Positions 5,913 to 15,041 of a stretch of DNA of 64,000 nucleotides are shown piece after piece (position 1 is the first letter of the stretch; the number at the start of each line of letters is the position of its first letter). The notes beneath the pieces are model-generated. The model was not told where the DNA came from. It worked only from the letters and a program-made list of their open reading frames with translations, and did no database searches. The DNA lies in the NCBI GenBank assembly GCA_902798425.1, contig CADBWR010000010.1, positions 1-64,000 of the forward strand, given 5' to 3'. A program made the translations under genes and the position numbers. The DNA is from an uncultured Bacteroidales bacterium (GTDB lineage: Bacteria > Bacteroidota > Bacteroidia > Bacteroidales > Bacteroidaceae).

Positions 5913-7931
5913 ATGGACTATATTCTGACTTCAAAATACAAACCCACTGGCGACCAGCCCGAAGCGATTCGAGAACTGACGGAAGGCGTTGAACGTGGCG
6001 ACAAAGCCCAAGTTCTCTTAGGAGTCACTGGTTCTGGTAAGACATTTACAATTGCCAACGTTATTGCCAATGTTGGTAAACCTGTACTTATTCTGTCGCA
6101 TAACAAAACATTAGCTGCGCAGCTATATGAAGAGATGCGAGGTTTCTTTCCGGAAAATGCAGTAGAATATTATGTCAGCTATTATGACTACTACCAGCCA
6201 GAAGCCTATCTACCCACCACCGACACCTATATTGAAAAGGACTTAGCCATCAATGAAGAGATTGACAGGCTTCGTCTAAGTGCCGTAAGTGCTTTGATGT
6301 CAGGAAGAAAAGATGTAATCGTTGTATCTTCTGTTTCATGTATCTATGGTATGGGAAGCCCTGTCGCACTCAACGAGAATATTATTGAGGTGCACAGAGG
6401 ACAAATCATTGACCGAAACGCTTTGTTGAGAAAATTGGTTGCTGCATTATACATTCGGAACGACATTGAACTGAAACGTGGCTGCTTCCGTGTGAAAGGT
6501 GACACCATAGATATAGCAATGGCTTATAGCGAAGCTGTGCTGCGCATTACTTTTTGGGACGACGAGATAGACAGCATAGAAGAGCTGGACAGCATGGACA
6601 TGCATCGCATGGCCATCTTTGACGAATATAAACTCTACCCTGCCAATCTCTTCATGACAACACAAGAACAGACGAACATAGCTATTCGCCTAATTCAAGA
6701 CGATTTGGTGAAACAGGTCGCGTTCTTTGAAGAACAAGGCGACAACATCAAAGCTCAACGCATCAAGGAGCGTGTGGAGTATGACATGGAGATGATTAAG
6801 GAGCTGGGACATTGTTCGGGTATTGAGAACTATTCGCGCTACTTTGACGGAAGACAGGCAGGCGAACGTCCCTATTGTCTGCTTGACTTCTTTCCCGATG
6901 ATTTCTTGATGGTGATTGACGAGAGTCATGTCTCTGTACCTCAGATTGGTGCCATGTATGGTGGCGACCGTGCCCGCAAGACGAACTTAGTAGAATATGG
7001 ATTCCGACTACCTGCAGCCTTTGACAACCGCCCACTGACCTTCGACGAATTCAAAGAGATGACACCGCAGGTAATCTACGTTTCAGCTACCCCTGCCGAT
7101 TACGAGTTGCAAGAAGCTGAGGGAGTTGTTGTCGAACAAGTCATCAGACCCACAGGACTTCTTGACCCGGAGATTGAGGTACGTCCCACAGAAAACCAGA
7201 TAGACGACCTAATGGATGAGATACAGCAGCGTATAGAACGTAAGGAACGTGTGCTAGTGACAACATTGACCAAGCGCATGGCTGAGGAACTCTCGGAATA
7301 CCTGCTAAATCACGATATCCAGACGGCGTATATCCATAGCGAAGTAACGACATTGGACCGAGTGAAAATTCTGGAAAATCTGCGCAACGGCACATACGAC
7401 GTTTTGGTAGGTGTTAATCTGTTGCGCGAAGGCCTTGATTTGCCGGAAGTATCGTTGGTGGCCATTCTCGATGCTGACAAGGAAGGTTTCTTACGTTCTC
7501 ACCGTTCTTTGACACAAACGGCAGGACGCGCTGCCCGCAATGTCAATGGTAAAGTAATTATGTATGCAGACACGATTACTGCTTCGATGCAACTGACCAT
7601 TGACGAGACAATGCGTCGTAGGAGCAAACAGCTGAAATATAATGAGGAACATGGCATCACACCTACACAGATAAAGAAGGCGCTATCTGTCTCGCTCGTA
7701 GAAATGGAGCGCGCAGCCAATGGCCAACAGCCAACAGCCAACAACAAACAGAATACAGCTGCTTTTGCCGCTGACCCAATCATTGAACAGATGACACGTC
7801 CTCAGTTGGAGAAGAGTATTGCCGAGACCACTCGTCTGATGAAAGAAGCTGCAAAGAAACTTGATTTCTTGCAAGCGGCACAATACCGTGATGAAATCAT
7901 CCGCTTACAGAAGGAATTAGAACTTAAATAA
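5913..7931 (+). CDS. uvrB: Excinuclease ABC subunit B (UvrB)
   Basis: A 672-residue nucleotide excision repair helicase-like protein. The family start is intact (SKYKPTGDQPEAIREL), Walker A GVTGSGKT is at residues 37-44, and the beta-hairpin that probes DNA damage follows (YYDYYQPEAYLPTTDTYIEKD region). DESHVSVPQI is the DExx box and NLLREGLDLPEV / QTAGRAARN are late helicase motifs. The C-terminal UVR motif (KKLDFLQAAQYRDEIIRLQ) binds UvrC. UvrB is loaded by UvrA at lesions and hands over to UvrC. Between the helicase core and the UVR motif is a short linker rich in Q, N, P and T, encoded by tandem CCAACAG units near 7724-7744. A BASS transporter starts 4 bp after the stop. Confidence 0.98.
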   Translation: MDYILTSKYKPTGDQPEAIRELTEGVERGDKAQVLLGVTGSGKTFTIANVIANVGKPVLILSHNKTLAAQLYEEMRGFFPENAVEYYVSYYDYYQPEAYLPTTDTYIEKDLAINEEIDRLRLSAVSALMSGRKDVIVVSSVSCIYGMGSPVALNENIIEVHRGQIIDRNALLRKLVAALYIRNDIELKRGCFRVKGDTIDIAMAYSEAVLRITFWDDEIDSIEELDSMDMHRMAIFDEYKLYPANLFMTTQEQTNIAIRLIQDDLVKQVAFFEEQGDNIKAQRIKERVEYDMEMIKELGHCSGIENYSRYFDGRQAGERPYCLLDFFPDDFLMVIDESHVSVPQIGAMYGGDRARKTNLVEYGFRLPAAFDNRPLTFDEFKEMTPQVIYVSATPADYELQEAEGVVVEQVIRPTGLLDPEIEVRPTENQIDDLMDEIQQRIERKERVLVTTLTKRMAEELSEYLLNHDIQTAYIHSEVTTLDRVKILENLRNGTYDVLVGVNLLREGLDLPEVSLVAILDADKEGFLRSHRSLTQTAGRAARNVNGKVIMYADTITASMQLTIDETMRRRSKQLKYNEEHGITPTQIKKALSVSLVEMERAANGQQPTANNKQNTAAFAADPIIEQMTRPQLEKSIAETTRLMKEAAKKLDFLQAAQYRDEIIRLQKELELK

Positions 7932-7935
7932 CACG

Positions 7936-8862
7936 ATGAAAAAGATTTGTCACTACATTTCAGACTATATGGGAATCTTGGTGCTGGCAGCCGCTGTGTT
8001 GGCACTGTTTTTCCCCAATGTCCTACAGCATGTCCGTCCTACAATCATCAACTACATGCTTGGAGTTGTGATGTTTGGTATGGGACTCACCTTGAACCTG
8101 AAGGATTTCCGTATTGTATTCAGCCGGCCCAAAGATGTTTTCATCGGTTGTCTGGCTCAATTCACCATTATGCCATTAATGGCGTGGATGCTGGCACGAA
8201 TCTTCTCACTTGACGAAGCACTAACACTTGGTGTAGCCCTTGTAGGTTGTTGTCCGGGCGGCACAGCCTCCAATGTAATTACATATCTCGCCAAGGGCGA
8301 TCTGGCCCTCTCTGTTGGAATGACGGGGGTATCAACTCTTCTCGCACCCATACTGACCCCACTTCTAACATGGGCATTGGCGGGGAAAAGTATCCAGGTG
8401 GATGTGGCCAGCATGTTTTTAAGTATCCTTTGGGTAGTCATTTTGCCCATTATAGTAGGTTTGATAGTAAAAGCCATTTGGCCCAGGTTTACTGAAAAAG
8501 CAACAGACTACCTGCCAGCCGTCTCATCGTTAGCCATTGCATTCATTATAACAATCATTATATCTGCAAACGCTAACAAGCTATTAGTTGGAGGACTCTT
8601 AATTGTTATCGTAGTGATTCTGCACAATCTGTGCGGATTAGGTTTAGGTTATCTGATCGGTTGTCTGTTAGGTCTGACGGAAACAAAGAAGAGGGCTATC
8701 TCTATAGATGTCGGTATGCAGAATTCCGGTTTGGCCAGCAGTCTTGCCACCATACATTTTGCAGCATATCCGTTGGCTACTATTCCTGGGGCTCTCTTCA
8801 GTGTCTGGCACAACATCTCAGGAACCTTATTTGCCTATATTTTTAAGAGGAGAAATCAGTAA
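7936..8862 (+). CDS. Bile acid:sodium symporter (BASS/SBF) family transporter
   Basis: A 308-residue inner-membrane protein with nine or ten hydrophobic segments. Family markers are NYMLGVVMFGMGLTLNLKDF in the second helix pair, VGCCPGGTASNVITYLAKGD, the substrate/sodium-binding turn between crossed helices, and DVGMQNSGLASSLA, the matching repeat in the second half. BASS proteins carry organic anions such as bile acids, pantoate, pyruvate or other acids with sodium; the substrate cannot be read from the sequence. It starts 4 bp after uvrB and is probably read through from it. A hairpin downstream (8886-8925) ends the unit. Confidence 0.88.
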   Translation: MKKICHYISDYMGILVLAAAVLALFFPNVLQHVRPTIINYMLGVVMFGMGLTLNLKDFRIVFSRPKDVFIGCLAQFTIMPLMAWMLARIFSLDEALTLGVALVGCCPGGTASNVITYLAKGDLALSVGMTGVSTLLAPILTPLLTWALAGKSIQVDVASMFLSILWVVILPIIVGLIVKAIWPRFTEKATDYLPAVSSLAIAFIITIIISANANKLLVGGLLIVIVVILHNLCGLGLGYLIGCLLGLTETKKRAISIDVGMQNSGLASSLATIHFAAYPLATIPGALFSVWHNISGTLFAYIFKRRNQ

Positions 8863-8885
8863 GCAGCAACCAACAACAACATTCT

Positions 8886-8925
8886 TTATCTGAAAAAACG
8901 AAAAAAGTTTTGTTTTTTCAGATAA
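8886..8925 (+). terminator. Hairpin terminator overlapping the next promoter
   Basis: A 13-bp perfect stem: TTATCTGAAAAAA at 8886-8898 pairs with TTTTTTCAGATAA at 8913-8925, with a 14-base loop. The right arm ends 7 bp before the -7 box TATCTTTG (8932-8939) of the cytidylate kinase-like gene, so the hairpin also covers that promoter's -33 region. Confidence 0.6.
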
Positions 8926-8931
8926 ATTACT

Positions 8932-8939
8932 TATCTTTG
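8932..8939 (+). promoter_or_regulatory. -7 box for the cytidylate kinase-like gene
   Basis: TATCTTTG matches TAnnTTTG; the start codon lies 38 bp further on. Confidence 0.7.
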
Positions 8940-8977
8940 CAACATCAGTCTGTAAAACAATCAAAAACGAATGGCCT

Positions 8978-9598
8978 ATGAACAGCAAAGAGAAATTTAT
9001 AATTACCATCAGTCGTCAGTTTGGCACGGGTGGACATGAAATCGGAAAAGAGTTAGCACGTCGACTTGACGTAAAACTGCTTGACAAACAGATATTGAAC
9101 GCGGTGGCTTCACGCATGAAAACAGTTGAGGATGCTGTAGAGAAGATAGAACTGCGCAATCCGTTGTGGCGAGATGATTTTACGAATTTCTACCGCACCT
9201 ATATGATGCATGCCGAGTATAACGGCATGGAGAAAGATAAGACAAGTCACGCACTGTTTCGTGCTCAGGCAGATGTCATTCGCTGTATCGCTGAAGAAGA
9301 ATCCTGCATTATCATTGGACGTTGCGGCTTTGACATCTTCGCCGATCATCCTAACGCATTGAAGATTTTCATCCATTCCAGTATGGATTGTCGCAAACGC
9401 CGCATAGCAGAAAAATATGACATCAGCGAACAAGACGCTGCCGCTATGATTGTAGACAACGATTTTAGTCGAGAATTGTATACCAAGACATTTACGGGAC
9501 GAGACTGGTGCGATGCGCGCAACTACGATATCTCCTTAGATGTACGCAGTTTTGGTGTCAATGGCGCTGTTAACTTCCTCATGAACTGCATCGAATAG
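8978..9598 (+). CDS. Cytidylate kinase-like family protein
   Basis: A 206-residue P-loop kinase. The N-terminus IITISRQFGTGGHEIGKELARRL (from about residue 8) is the signature of the cytidylate kinase-like family (PF13189), in which the glycine loop is GTGGH.IG instead of GxxxxGKS. The internal segment CIIIGRCGFDIF and the DISLDVRSFGVNGAV end also fit. Family members phosphorylate, or are predicted to phosphorylate, small nucleotide-like substrates; this is not the housekeeping Cmk, which has a different P-loop, so the substrate is uncertain. It is a single-gene unit with its own promoter and a downstream hairpin at 9624-9653. Confidence 0.85.
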   Translation: MNSKEKFIITISRQFGTGGHEIGKELARRLDVKLLDKQILNAVASRMKTVEDAVEKIELRNPLWRDDFTNFYRTYMMHAEYNGMEKDKTSHALFRAQADVIRCIAEEESCIIIGRCGFDIFADHPNALKIFIHSSMDCRKRRIAEKYDISEQDAAAMIVDNDFSRELYTKTFTGRDWCDARNYDISLDVRSFGVNGAVNFLMNCIE

Positions 9599-9623
9599 TA
9601 GCATTATCACATTGAATACGAAA

Positions 9624-9653
9624 TCAGAACCGTCAAAAATTTGGCGGTTCTGA
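9624..9653 (+). terminator. Hairpin after the cytidylate kinase-like gene
   Basis: TCAGAACCGTC at 9624-9634 pairs with GGCGGTTCTGA at 9643-9653 (one G-T wobble) across an 8-base loop. The following sequence is AT-rich but lacks a long T run. The next promoter starts 11 bp later. Confidence 0.65.
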
Positions 9654-9663
9654 TATTTTATCG

Positions 9664-9671
9664 TACCTTTG
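9664..9671 (+). promoter_or_regulatory. -7 box of the HD phosphohydrolase gene
   Basis: TACCTTTG ends 10 bp before the ATG at 9681, implying a leader of only a few bases. Confidence 0.7.
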
Positions 9672-9680
9672 CAAAGAATT

Positions 9681-10901
9681 ATGAATGAACATAAGATAAT
9701 CAACGACCCTGTCTTTGGATTTATTAAAATCAAAAGAGGTCTGCTATATGATATTGTACAACACCCGCTCTTCCAGCGGTTAAATCGTATTGTACAATTG
9801 GGATTGGCATCAGTCGTTTATCCTGGTGCGCGTCATACACGTTTTCAACACTCATTAGGGGCTTTGCACTTAATGTCAGAAGCCGTCAAATCGCTGACAG
9901 AAAAAGGAATCTACATTTTTGACTCCGAGGAAGAAGCAGTACAAGCAGCCATCCTAATGCACGACATCGGTCACGGCCCATTCTCGCACGTACTGGAAAA
10001 CACCCTGATTCACGGAATATCCCATGAGGATATCTCGCTGATGATGATGGAGCAGATAAACAACGACCTGAAGGGACAACTGAACTTAGCTATACGTATC
10101 TTCAAGGACGAGTACCCTAACAAGATTTTCCACCAGCTCATCTCTTCGCAACTGGACATGGACCGTTTAGACTACCTGAGACGAGACTCTTTCTATACAG
10201 GTGTGACAGAAGGCAATATCGGTTCGGCCCGCATCATCAAGATGCTTAATGTTGTTGACGACAGATTGGTAGTCGATGCCAAAGGTATCTACTCTGTAGA
10301 AAACTATCTTACTACACGGCGTCTGATGTACTGGCAAGTTTATTTGCACAAGACTACGGTGGGATACGAAAAGATTCTGGTTAACGCGTTAAATCGTGCA
10401 AAGTATCTCGTCCATTGCGGCATTCATGTTTTTGCTTCTCCTGCCTTAGCATATTTTCTTAACAACGACGTTGATAAGAAATGGTTTGAGACCCATGAGG
10501 ATGCACTGCAGTACTACGCAGAACTGGACGATTCTGACATTTGGAGCGCGTTGAAGGTCTGGCGTCACCACGACGATAAGATTCTCGCAACCTTAGCAAC
10601 GGACTTGGTTGACCGCAAACTCTTTAAAGTCGAAGTAACTGAAACACCACCGACAGAAGAATATCTTACAGAAATACGTCAACGAATTTCTGCCGCAATG
10701 GGCATTCCTAAGGCGGATACTTGCTATATGATGTCACTTACAGAGATAGGTAAAGATATGTACAATCCTGAAGATGACAGCATCGGAATACTGTATAAAG
10801 ATGGTACCGTCAGAGACATTGCTGACGCTTCCGAAATACTCAATGTGCAACTTCTTTCTAAAAAAATACGTAAATATTACCTCTGTTTTCAACGAGTTTA
10901 A
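9681..10901 (+). CDS. HD domain phosphohydrolase (dNTPase/SAMHD1-like)
   Basis: A 406-residue metal-dependent phosphohydrolase. The ATG at 9681 (MNEHKIINDPVFGFI) is preferred to a TTG four codons earlier, since that TTG lies within the -7 box. HD motifs are clear: HTRFQHSLG with H52 and H57, then LMHDIGHGPFSHVLE with the H94-D95 pair and H98, and a distal aspartate in SSQLDMDRLDYLRRDS. Family knowledge: relatives act on dNTPs or cyclic dinucleotides; the presence of DMDRLDYLRRD is typical of the dGTPase/SAMHD1-like branch. The exact substrate is unknown. Twelve bases after the stop lies the promoter of the lpx operon. Confidence 0.88.
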   Translation: MNEHKIINDPVFGFIKIKRGLLYDIVQHPLFQRLNRIVQLGLASVVYPGARHTRFQHSLGALHLMSEAVKSLTEKGIYIFDSEEEAVQAAILMHDIGHGPFSHVLENTLIHGISHEDISLMMMEQINNDLKGQLNLAIRIFKDEYPNKIFHQLISSQLDMDRLDYLRRDSFYTGVTEGNIGSARIIKMLNVVDDRLVVDAKGIYSVENYLTTRRLMYWQVYLHKTTVGYEKILVNALNRAKYLVHCGIHVFASPALAYFLNNDVDKKWFETHEDALQYYAELDDSDIWSALKVWRHHDDKILATLATDLVDRKLFKVEVTETPPTEEYLTEIRQRISAAMGIPKADTCYMMSLTEIGKDMYNPEDDSIGILYKDGTVRDIADASEILNVQLLSKKIRKYYLCFQRV

Positions 10902-10912
10902 GTTTTTTTTTG

Positions 10913-10920
10913 TAACTTTG
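10913..10920 (+). promoter_or_regulatory. -7 box of the lpxD operon
   Basis: TAACTTTG, preceded by a run of nine T and placed 12 bp after the HD gene stop and 30 bp before lpxD. It probably drives lpxD through PBP1A. Confidence 0.75.
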
Positions 10921-10949
10921 CAGCGTTTATTAAAACCAAATACATACTT

Positions 10950-11933
10950 ATGGAGTTTACAGCCAAGCAAATTGCCGATATGATAAGCGGCCGTGTTGAA
11001 GGCGATTCAGAAGCCAAAATCAACACTTTTGCAAAGATTGAAGAAGGTCGTGAAGGAGCTATTTCATTCCTTTCCAATCCTAAATACACCCCTTACATTT
11101 ACGAGACTAAGTCTAGTGTCGTTCTCATCAATGAAGATGTAGAACTCACCCAGCCAGTTAGTTGCACATTGATTCGAGTCAAGAACGCTTATGAGAGTGT
11201 TGCTAAACTGTTGCAACTTTATGCGTCAATGATGCCTCAAAAGACGGGCATTGATCCATTGGCCTTTGTCTCCAAGAGTGCCAAGATTGGCGAGAATGTC
11301 TATATTGCTCCGTTTGCCTATATCGGCGACAATGTTCAGATAGGTGACGGAACACGCATATTCCCACATGTCTGCATTTACGACGGTTGCAAAATTGGCA
11401 AGAATGTTACTATTCATGCCGGCAGCGTTATTGGTGCCGATGGTTTCGGATTTGCCCCCAACCAAGACGGATACGACAAGATTCCGCAGATTGGCATCGT
11501 TGTCATTGAGGACGATGTAGAGATTGGCGCAAATACTTGTGTTGACCGTTCTACTATGGGACAGACCATAATCCACAAGGGCGTGAAGTTGGACAACCTT
11601 ATCCAGGTGGCCCACAACTGTGAGATTGGCGAGAACACAGTTATGTCCGCTCAGGTCGGCATGGCAGGCTCTACCAAAATAGGCGCCTGGTGTATGGTTG
11701 GCGGACAGGCAGGCTTCTCTGGACACATCAAGATTGCTGACAAAACTTTTGTTGGCGCACAGGCTGGTGTCATTAGCAATACGAAAGGCGATGGCGAACA
11801 GCTCATCGGTGCTCCTGCCGTTAATCCCAAAATGTTTTTTAAAGCAAGAGCATTGGATGCCAAGTTGCCTGATATGTACAAGGAGATAGCCGCTCTGCGT
11901 AGAGAAATAGAAGAACTTAAGAAATCAAAATAA
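10950..11933 (+). CDS. lpxD: UDP-3-O-acylglucosamine N-acyltransferase LpxD
   Basis: A 327-residue enzyme that adds the N-linked 3-hydroxyacyl chain in the third step of lipid A synthesis. An N-terminal UDP-binding domain ([21 protein letters not shown] region) precedes a left-handed beta-helix of hexapeptide repeats ([22 protein letters not shown] and onward). The catalytic histidine is in [11 protein letters not shown], near residue 222. A C-terminal helix ([15 protein letters not shown]) completes the trimer. It is the first gene of lpxD-lpxC/fabZ-lpxA-miaA-PBP1A, with only 7 bp to the next gene. Confidence 0.96.
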   Translation: MEFTAKQIADMISGRVEGDSEAKINTFAKIEEGREGAISFLSNPKYTPYIYETKSSVVLINEDVELTQPVSCTLIRVKNAYESVAKLLQLYASMMPQKTGIDPLAFVSKSAKIGENVYIAPFAYIGDNVQIGDGTRIFPHVCIYDGCKIGKNVTIHAGSVIGADGFGFAPNQDGYDKIPQIGIVVIEDDVEIGANTCVDRSTMGQTIIHKGVKLDNLIQVAHNCEIGENTVMSAQVGMAGSTKIGAWCMVGGQAGFSGHIKIADKTFVGAQAGVISNTKGDGEQLIGAPAVNPKMFFKARALDAKLPDMYKEIAALRREIEELKKSK

Positions 11934-11940
11934 TACCGCT

Positions 11941-13323
11941 ATGAAACAAAAGACACTAAAAGGTAGTTTTTCGCTCTTTGGCAAGGGACTGCATACAGGT
12001 TTGAATCTGACTGTCACTTTCAATCCCGCTCCTGAGAATACCGGTTATAAGATACAGCGCATAGACCTTGAAGGAGAGCCTGTCATTGACGGTATTGCCG
12101 AAAACGTCATTGACACACAGCGAGGTACAGTACTGGGCAAAGGCGAAGCTCGTGTATCGACGGTAGAACACGGACTGGCAGCTCTCTATGCGCTGGGCAT
12201 TGACAACTGCATGATTCAGGTCAACGGTCCTGAGTTCCCCATTCTTGATGGTTCTGCTATCCAGTATGTTGAGAAAATCAAGGAGGTGGGCTTCGAGGAA
12301 CAGAACGCCCCCAAGGACTGGTATGTTATCCGCAAAAAAATAGAGGTGAAGGACGAGAAGACAGGCTCATGCATTACCATTTTGCCTGACGACGAGTTCT
12401 CTATCACAGCCATGTGCTCGTTTGACTCGAAGATAATCAATTCGCAATTTGCTACAGTCAACAAGGTAGAAGACTTTCCCGCAGAGATAGCACCCGCACG
12501 TACCTTTGTCTTTGTACGCGATATTGAGCCATTGTTGCAAGCAAACCTCATTAAAGGTGGTGATTTAGACAACGCCATCGTCATCTATGAACGTCAGACC
12601 ACACAGGAGCGTCTGGACACTTTGGCAGATATGCTGGGTGTCGAGCACCGAGATGCAACCGAACTCGGGTATATTCAGCATAAACCCTTGGTATGGGAGA
12701 ATGAATGTACACGCCATAAGTTACTTGATGTTATTGGCGACATGGCACTTATTGGCAAGCCTATCAAAGGTAGAATCATTGCAACCCGCCCAGGCCACAC
12801 TATCAACAACAAGTTCGCACGCCAAATGCGTAAAGAGATTCGCAAGCACGAAATTCAGGCTCCTTTCTACGATCCCAATGAAGAGCCTGTAATGGACGTC
12901 AACCGCATCCGCGAACTGCTGCCTCACCGCTACCCTATGCAGTTGGTCGACAAAGTCATCTCGCTGGGAGCAAACACCATTGTAGGCATTAAGAACATAA
13001 CAGCCAACGAACCTTTCTTCCAGGGACATTTTCCCGAAGAGCCTGTAATGCCTGGCGTATTGCAGATTGAGGCGATGGCTCAGTGCGGCGGTTTACTGGT
13101 GTTGAACACACTGGAAGATCCTTCAAGTTGGTCAACATACTTTATGAAGATTGACGATGTTAAATTCCGTCAGAAGGTAGTACCTGGTGACACACTTCTT
13201 TTCAAAGTTGACCTTTTAGCTCCTGTGCGTCATGGAATTTCATCAATGAAAGGTTATATCTTCGTTGGCGACCATGTAGTAGCTGAGGCTACTTTCACTG
13301 CACAGATAGTAAAGAACAAATAA
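11941..13323 (+). CDS. lpxC/fabZ: LpxC-FabZ fusion: UDP-3-O-acyl-GlcNAc deacetylase / 3-hydroxyacyl-ACP dehydratase
   Basis: One 460-residue polypeptide carries two enzymes, as is normal in Bacteroidetes. Residues 1 to about 300 are LpxC, the committed zinc deacetylase of lipid A synthesis: zinc ligands are in VEHGLAALYALG (near residue 76) and HKLLDVIGD (near 258), and GHTINNKF carries the catalytic histidine. Residues from about 320 to the end are FabZ, the fatty acid synthesis dehydratase, with LLPHRYPMQLVDKV, the catalytic histidine in FFQGHFPEEPVMPG and the glutamate in LQIEAMAQ. The fusion ties the two users of the 3-hydroxyacyl-ACP pool together. Gaps to lpxD and lpxA are 7 and 23 bp. 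Confidence 0.97.
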   Translation: MKQKTLKGSFSLFGKGLHTGLNLTVTFNPAPENTGYKIQRIDLEGEPVIDGIAENVIDTQRGTVLGKGEARVSTVEHGLAALYALGIDNCMIQVNGPEFPILDGSAIQYVEKIKEVGFEEQNAPKDWYVIRKKIEVKDEKTGSCITILPDDEFSITAMCSFDSKIINSQFATVNKVEDFPAEIAPARTFVFVRDIEPLLQANLIKGGDLDNAIVIYERQTTQERLDTLADMLGVEHRDATELGYIQHKPLVWENECTRHKLLDVIGDMALIGKPIKGRIIATRPGHTINNKFARQMRKEIRKHEIQAPFYDPNEEPVMDVNRIRELLPHRYPMQLVDKVISLGANTIVGIKNITANEPFFQGHFPEEPVMPGVLQIEAMAQCGGLLVLNTLEDPSSWSTYFMKIDDVKFRQKVVPGDTLLFKVDLLAPVRHGISSMKGYIFVGDHVVAEATFTAQIVKNK

Positions 13324-13346
13324 CTATATAATAATATTGTACGCGC

Positions 13347-14117
13347 ATGAACCAAATACATCCAATGGCCGTCGTTGACCCTGAGGCAAAGATTGGCGAT
13401 AACAACATCATCGGACCGTTTTGTGTCATCGATAAAAATGTTGTCATTGGTGACAACAATAAGTTTTTGAACAATGTCACCATACACTATGGTGCCCGCA
13501 TAGGCAACAACAACGAATTCTTTCCCGGAGCAAGTATCTCCACCAAACCACAGGATCTGAAATTCCAGGGTGAGGACACGACATGTGAGATTGGCGACAA
13601 TAACAGCATTCGCGAAAATGTCACCATCAGCCGTGGTACTGCTTCAAAAGGTAAAACCGTTGTAGGTAATGGCAATCTGCTGATGGAGAATATGCATATT
13701 GGCCACGACTGCGAAATCGGTAACGGCTGTATAATCGGTAACTCCACTAAGTTTGCCGGCGAAGTTATTGTCGACGACTGTGCCGTTATCTCAGCCACGT
13801 GTTTATTCCATCAGTTTACCCGTGTCGGAGGGTATATTATGTTCCAAGGTGGCACACGCACCTCACAGGATATTCCACCATATGTTATTGCTGGTAAGGA
13901 ACCCGTGCGCTATGCTGGTGTAAACCTTATCGGACTGCGTCGTCGTGGATTCCCCAACGAGGTTATTGATGCCATTCACGATGCCTACCGCATCATCTAC
14001 TCCAAGGGAATCTTGAAAGATGGCGTTGCCGAAGCACGTGCTAAATATCCCGATTCAAAGGAAGTTGACTATATTTGTTCGTTCATTGAGAGTTCAAAAC
14101 GCGGTGTAATCCGATAA
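13347..14117 (+). CDS. lpxA: Acyl-ACP--UDP-GlcNAc O-acyltransferase LpxA
   Basis: A 256-residue trimeric beta-helix acyltransferase, first step of lipid A synthesis. Hexapeptide repeats start at once (IHPMAVVDPEAKIGDNNIIGPF), and the catalytic histidine lies in LLMENMHIGHDCEIGN near residue 118-122. The C-terminal helical domain includes YAGVNLIGLRRRGFPNEVIDAIHDAYRIIY, diagnostic for LpxA against LpxD. Fourth enzyme activity of the same operon; the step order (LpxA, LpxC, LpxD) differs from the gene order. Confidence 0.97.
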   Translation: MNQIHPMAVVDPEAKIGDNNIIGPFCVIDKNVVIGDNNKFLNNVTIHYGARIGNNNEFFPGASISTKPQDLKFQGEDTTCEIGDNNSIRENVTISRGTASKGKTVVGNGNLLMENMHIGHDCEIGNGCIIGNSTKFAGEVIVDDCAVISATCLFHQFTRVGGYIMFQGGTRTSQDIPPYVIAGKEPVRYAGVNLIGLRRRGFPNEVIDAIHDAYRIIYSKGILKDGVAEARAKYPDSKEVDYICSFIESSKRGVIR

Positions 14118-14150
14118 AAAGAAACTGATTTTCGCTATTGATTGTAACAA

Positions 14151-15041
14151 TTGAAGACGCTGGTTGTGATTACGGGTCCCACAGCAGTGGGGAAAACGGC
14201 GCTGACTATGGAGTTGGCACAACACTATGGCGTACCCATTATCAATGCGGATTCACGGCAGATATATCGGGAACTGAAAATCGGCACTGCTGCTCCTACT
14301 GCTGAACAGCAACAGTTGGTGAAACATTTTTTTGTAGGGACAAAGAGCATTGATGAGTATTATAATGCATCAATGTACGAACAAGAAGTACTGGAATTGT
14401 TGGACGCAGAGCGTTCAACTTTCCATGTTTTAAGTGGAGGCTCTATGATGTATATTGATGCTGTATGCAACGGTATTGATGACATTCCTACTGTGAGAGA
14501 CGACATTCGGGAGGAGATGAAAAAGCGTTATCGCGAGGAAGGGTTGGAAGCACTCTGTGAAGAACTTAGACAATTAGATCCAGAACACTATGCTATCGTT
14601 GACCGCCAAAACTATCGTCGCGTTATACATGCCCTTGAAATCTGTCATCAAACGGGAAAAACCTACTCATCCTTCCGCACCCAGAAGAAGAAAAAGCGTC
14701 CTTTCCGCATCGTGAAAATCGGTCTGAACAGAGAGCGAGAGGAACTCTATCAGCGCATCAATCAGCGTGTGGACCAAATGATGCAAGACGGATTGTTGGA
14801 AGAAGTCAAAGAACTTGTTAGCAAACGAGAAAAAAACGCCTTAAATACAGTGGGTTACAAAGAACTATTCGACTATCTTGATGGACGTTGGTCACTTGAC
14901 GAAGCTGTTGAACGCATAAAAGGGAACACCCGCCGCTATGCCCGCAAACAGCTTACATGGTACAAGCGAGACACCGCCATGAGTTGGTTTCATCCAGACC
15001 ATATAGAAGAAATACTGAACTATTTAAAACACTATGAATAA
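14151..15041 (+). CDS. miaA: tRNA dimethylallyltransferase MiaA
   Basis: A 296-residue enzyme that places a dimethylallyl group on A37 of tRNAs reading UNN codons. The P-loop GPTAVGKT is at residues 8-15 and the substrate motif [18 protein letters not shown] follows. The prenyl/tRNA-binding parts include the [15 protein letters not shown] and [14 protein letters not shown] segments, and the C-terminus has [13 protein letters not shown]. The start is a TTG at 14151 (no ATG fits before the P-loop). Its stop overlaps the start of the PBP1A gene by 8 bp, so translation of the two is probably coupled. Confidence 0.96.
   Translation: MKTLVVITGPTAVGKTALTMELAQHYGVPIINADSRQIYRELKIGTAAPTAEQQQLVKHFFVGTKSIDEYYNASMYEQEVLELLDAERSTFHVLSGGSMMYIDAVCNGIDDIPTVRDDIREEMKKRYREEGLEALCEELRQLDPEHYAIVDRQNYRRVIHALEICHQTGKTYSSFRTQKKKKRPFRIVKIGLNREREELYQRINQRVDQMMQDGLLEEVKELVSKREKNALNTVGYKELFDYLDGRWSLDEAVERIKGNTRRYARKQLTWYKRDTAMSWFHPDHIEEILNYLKHYE

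Noticed and set aside
5794-5934. The N-terminal extension of bamD upstream to 5934
   Set aside because: It would overlap uvrB and both promoters and would hide the lipoprotein signal that begins at 5793.
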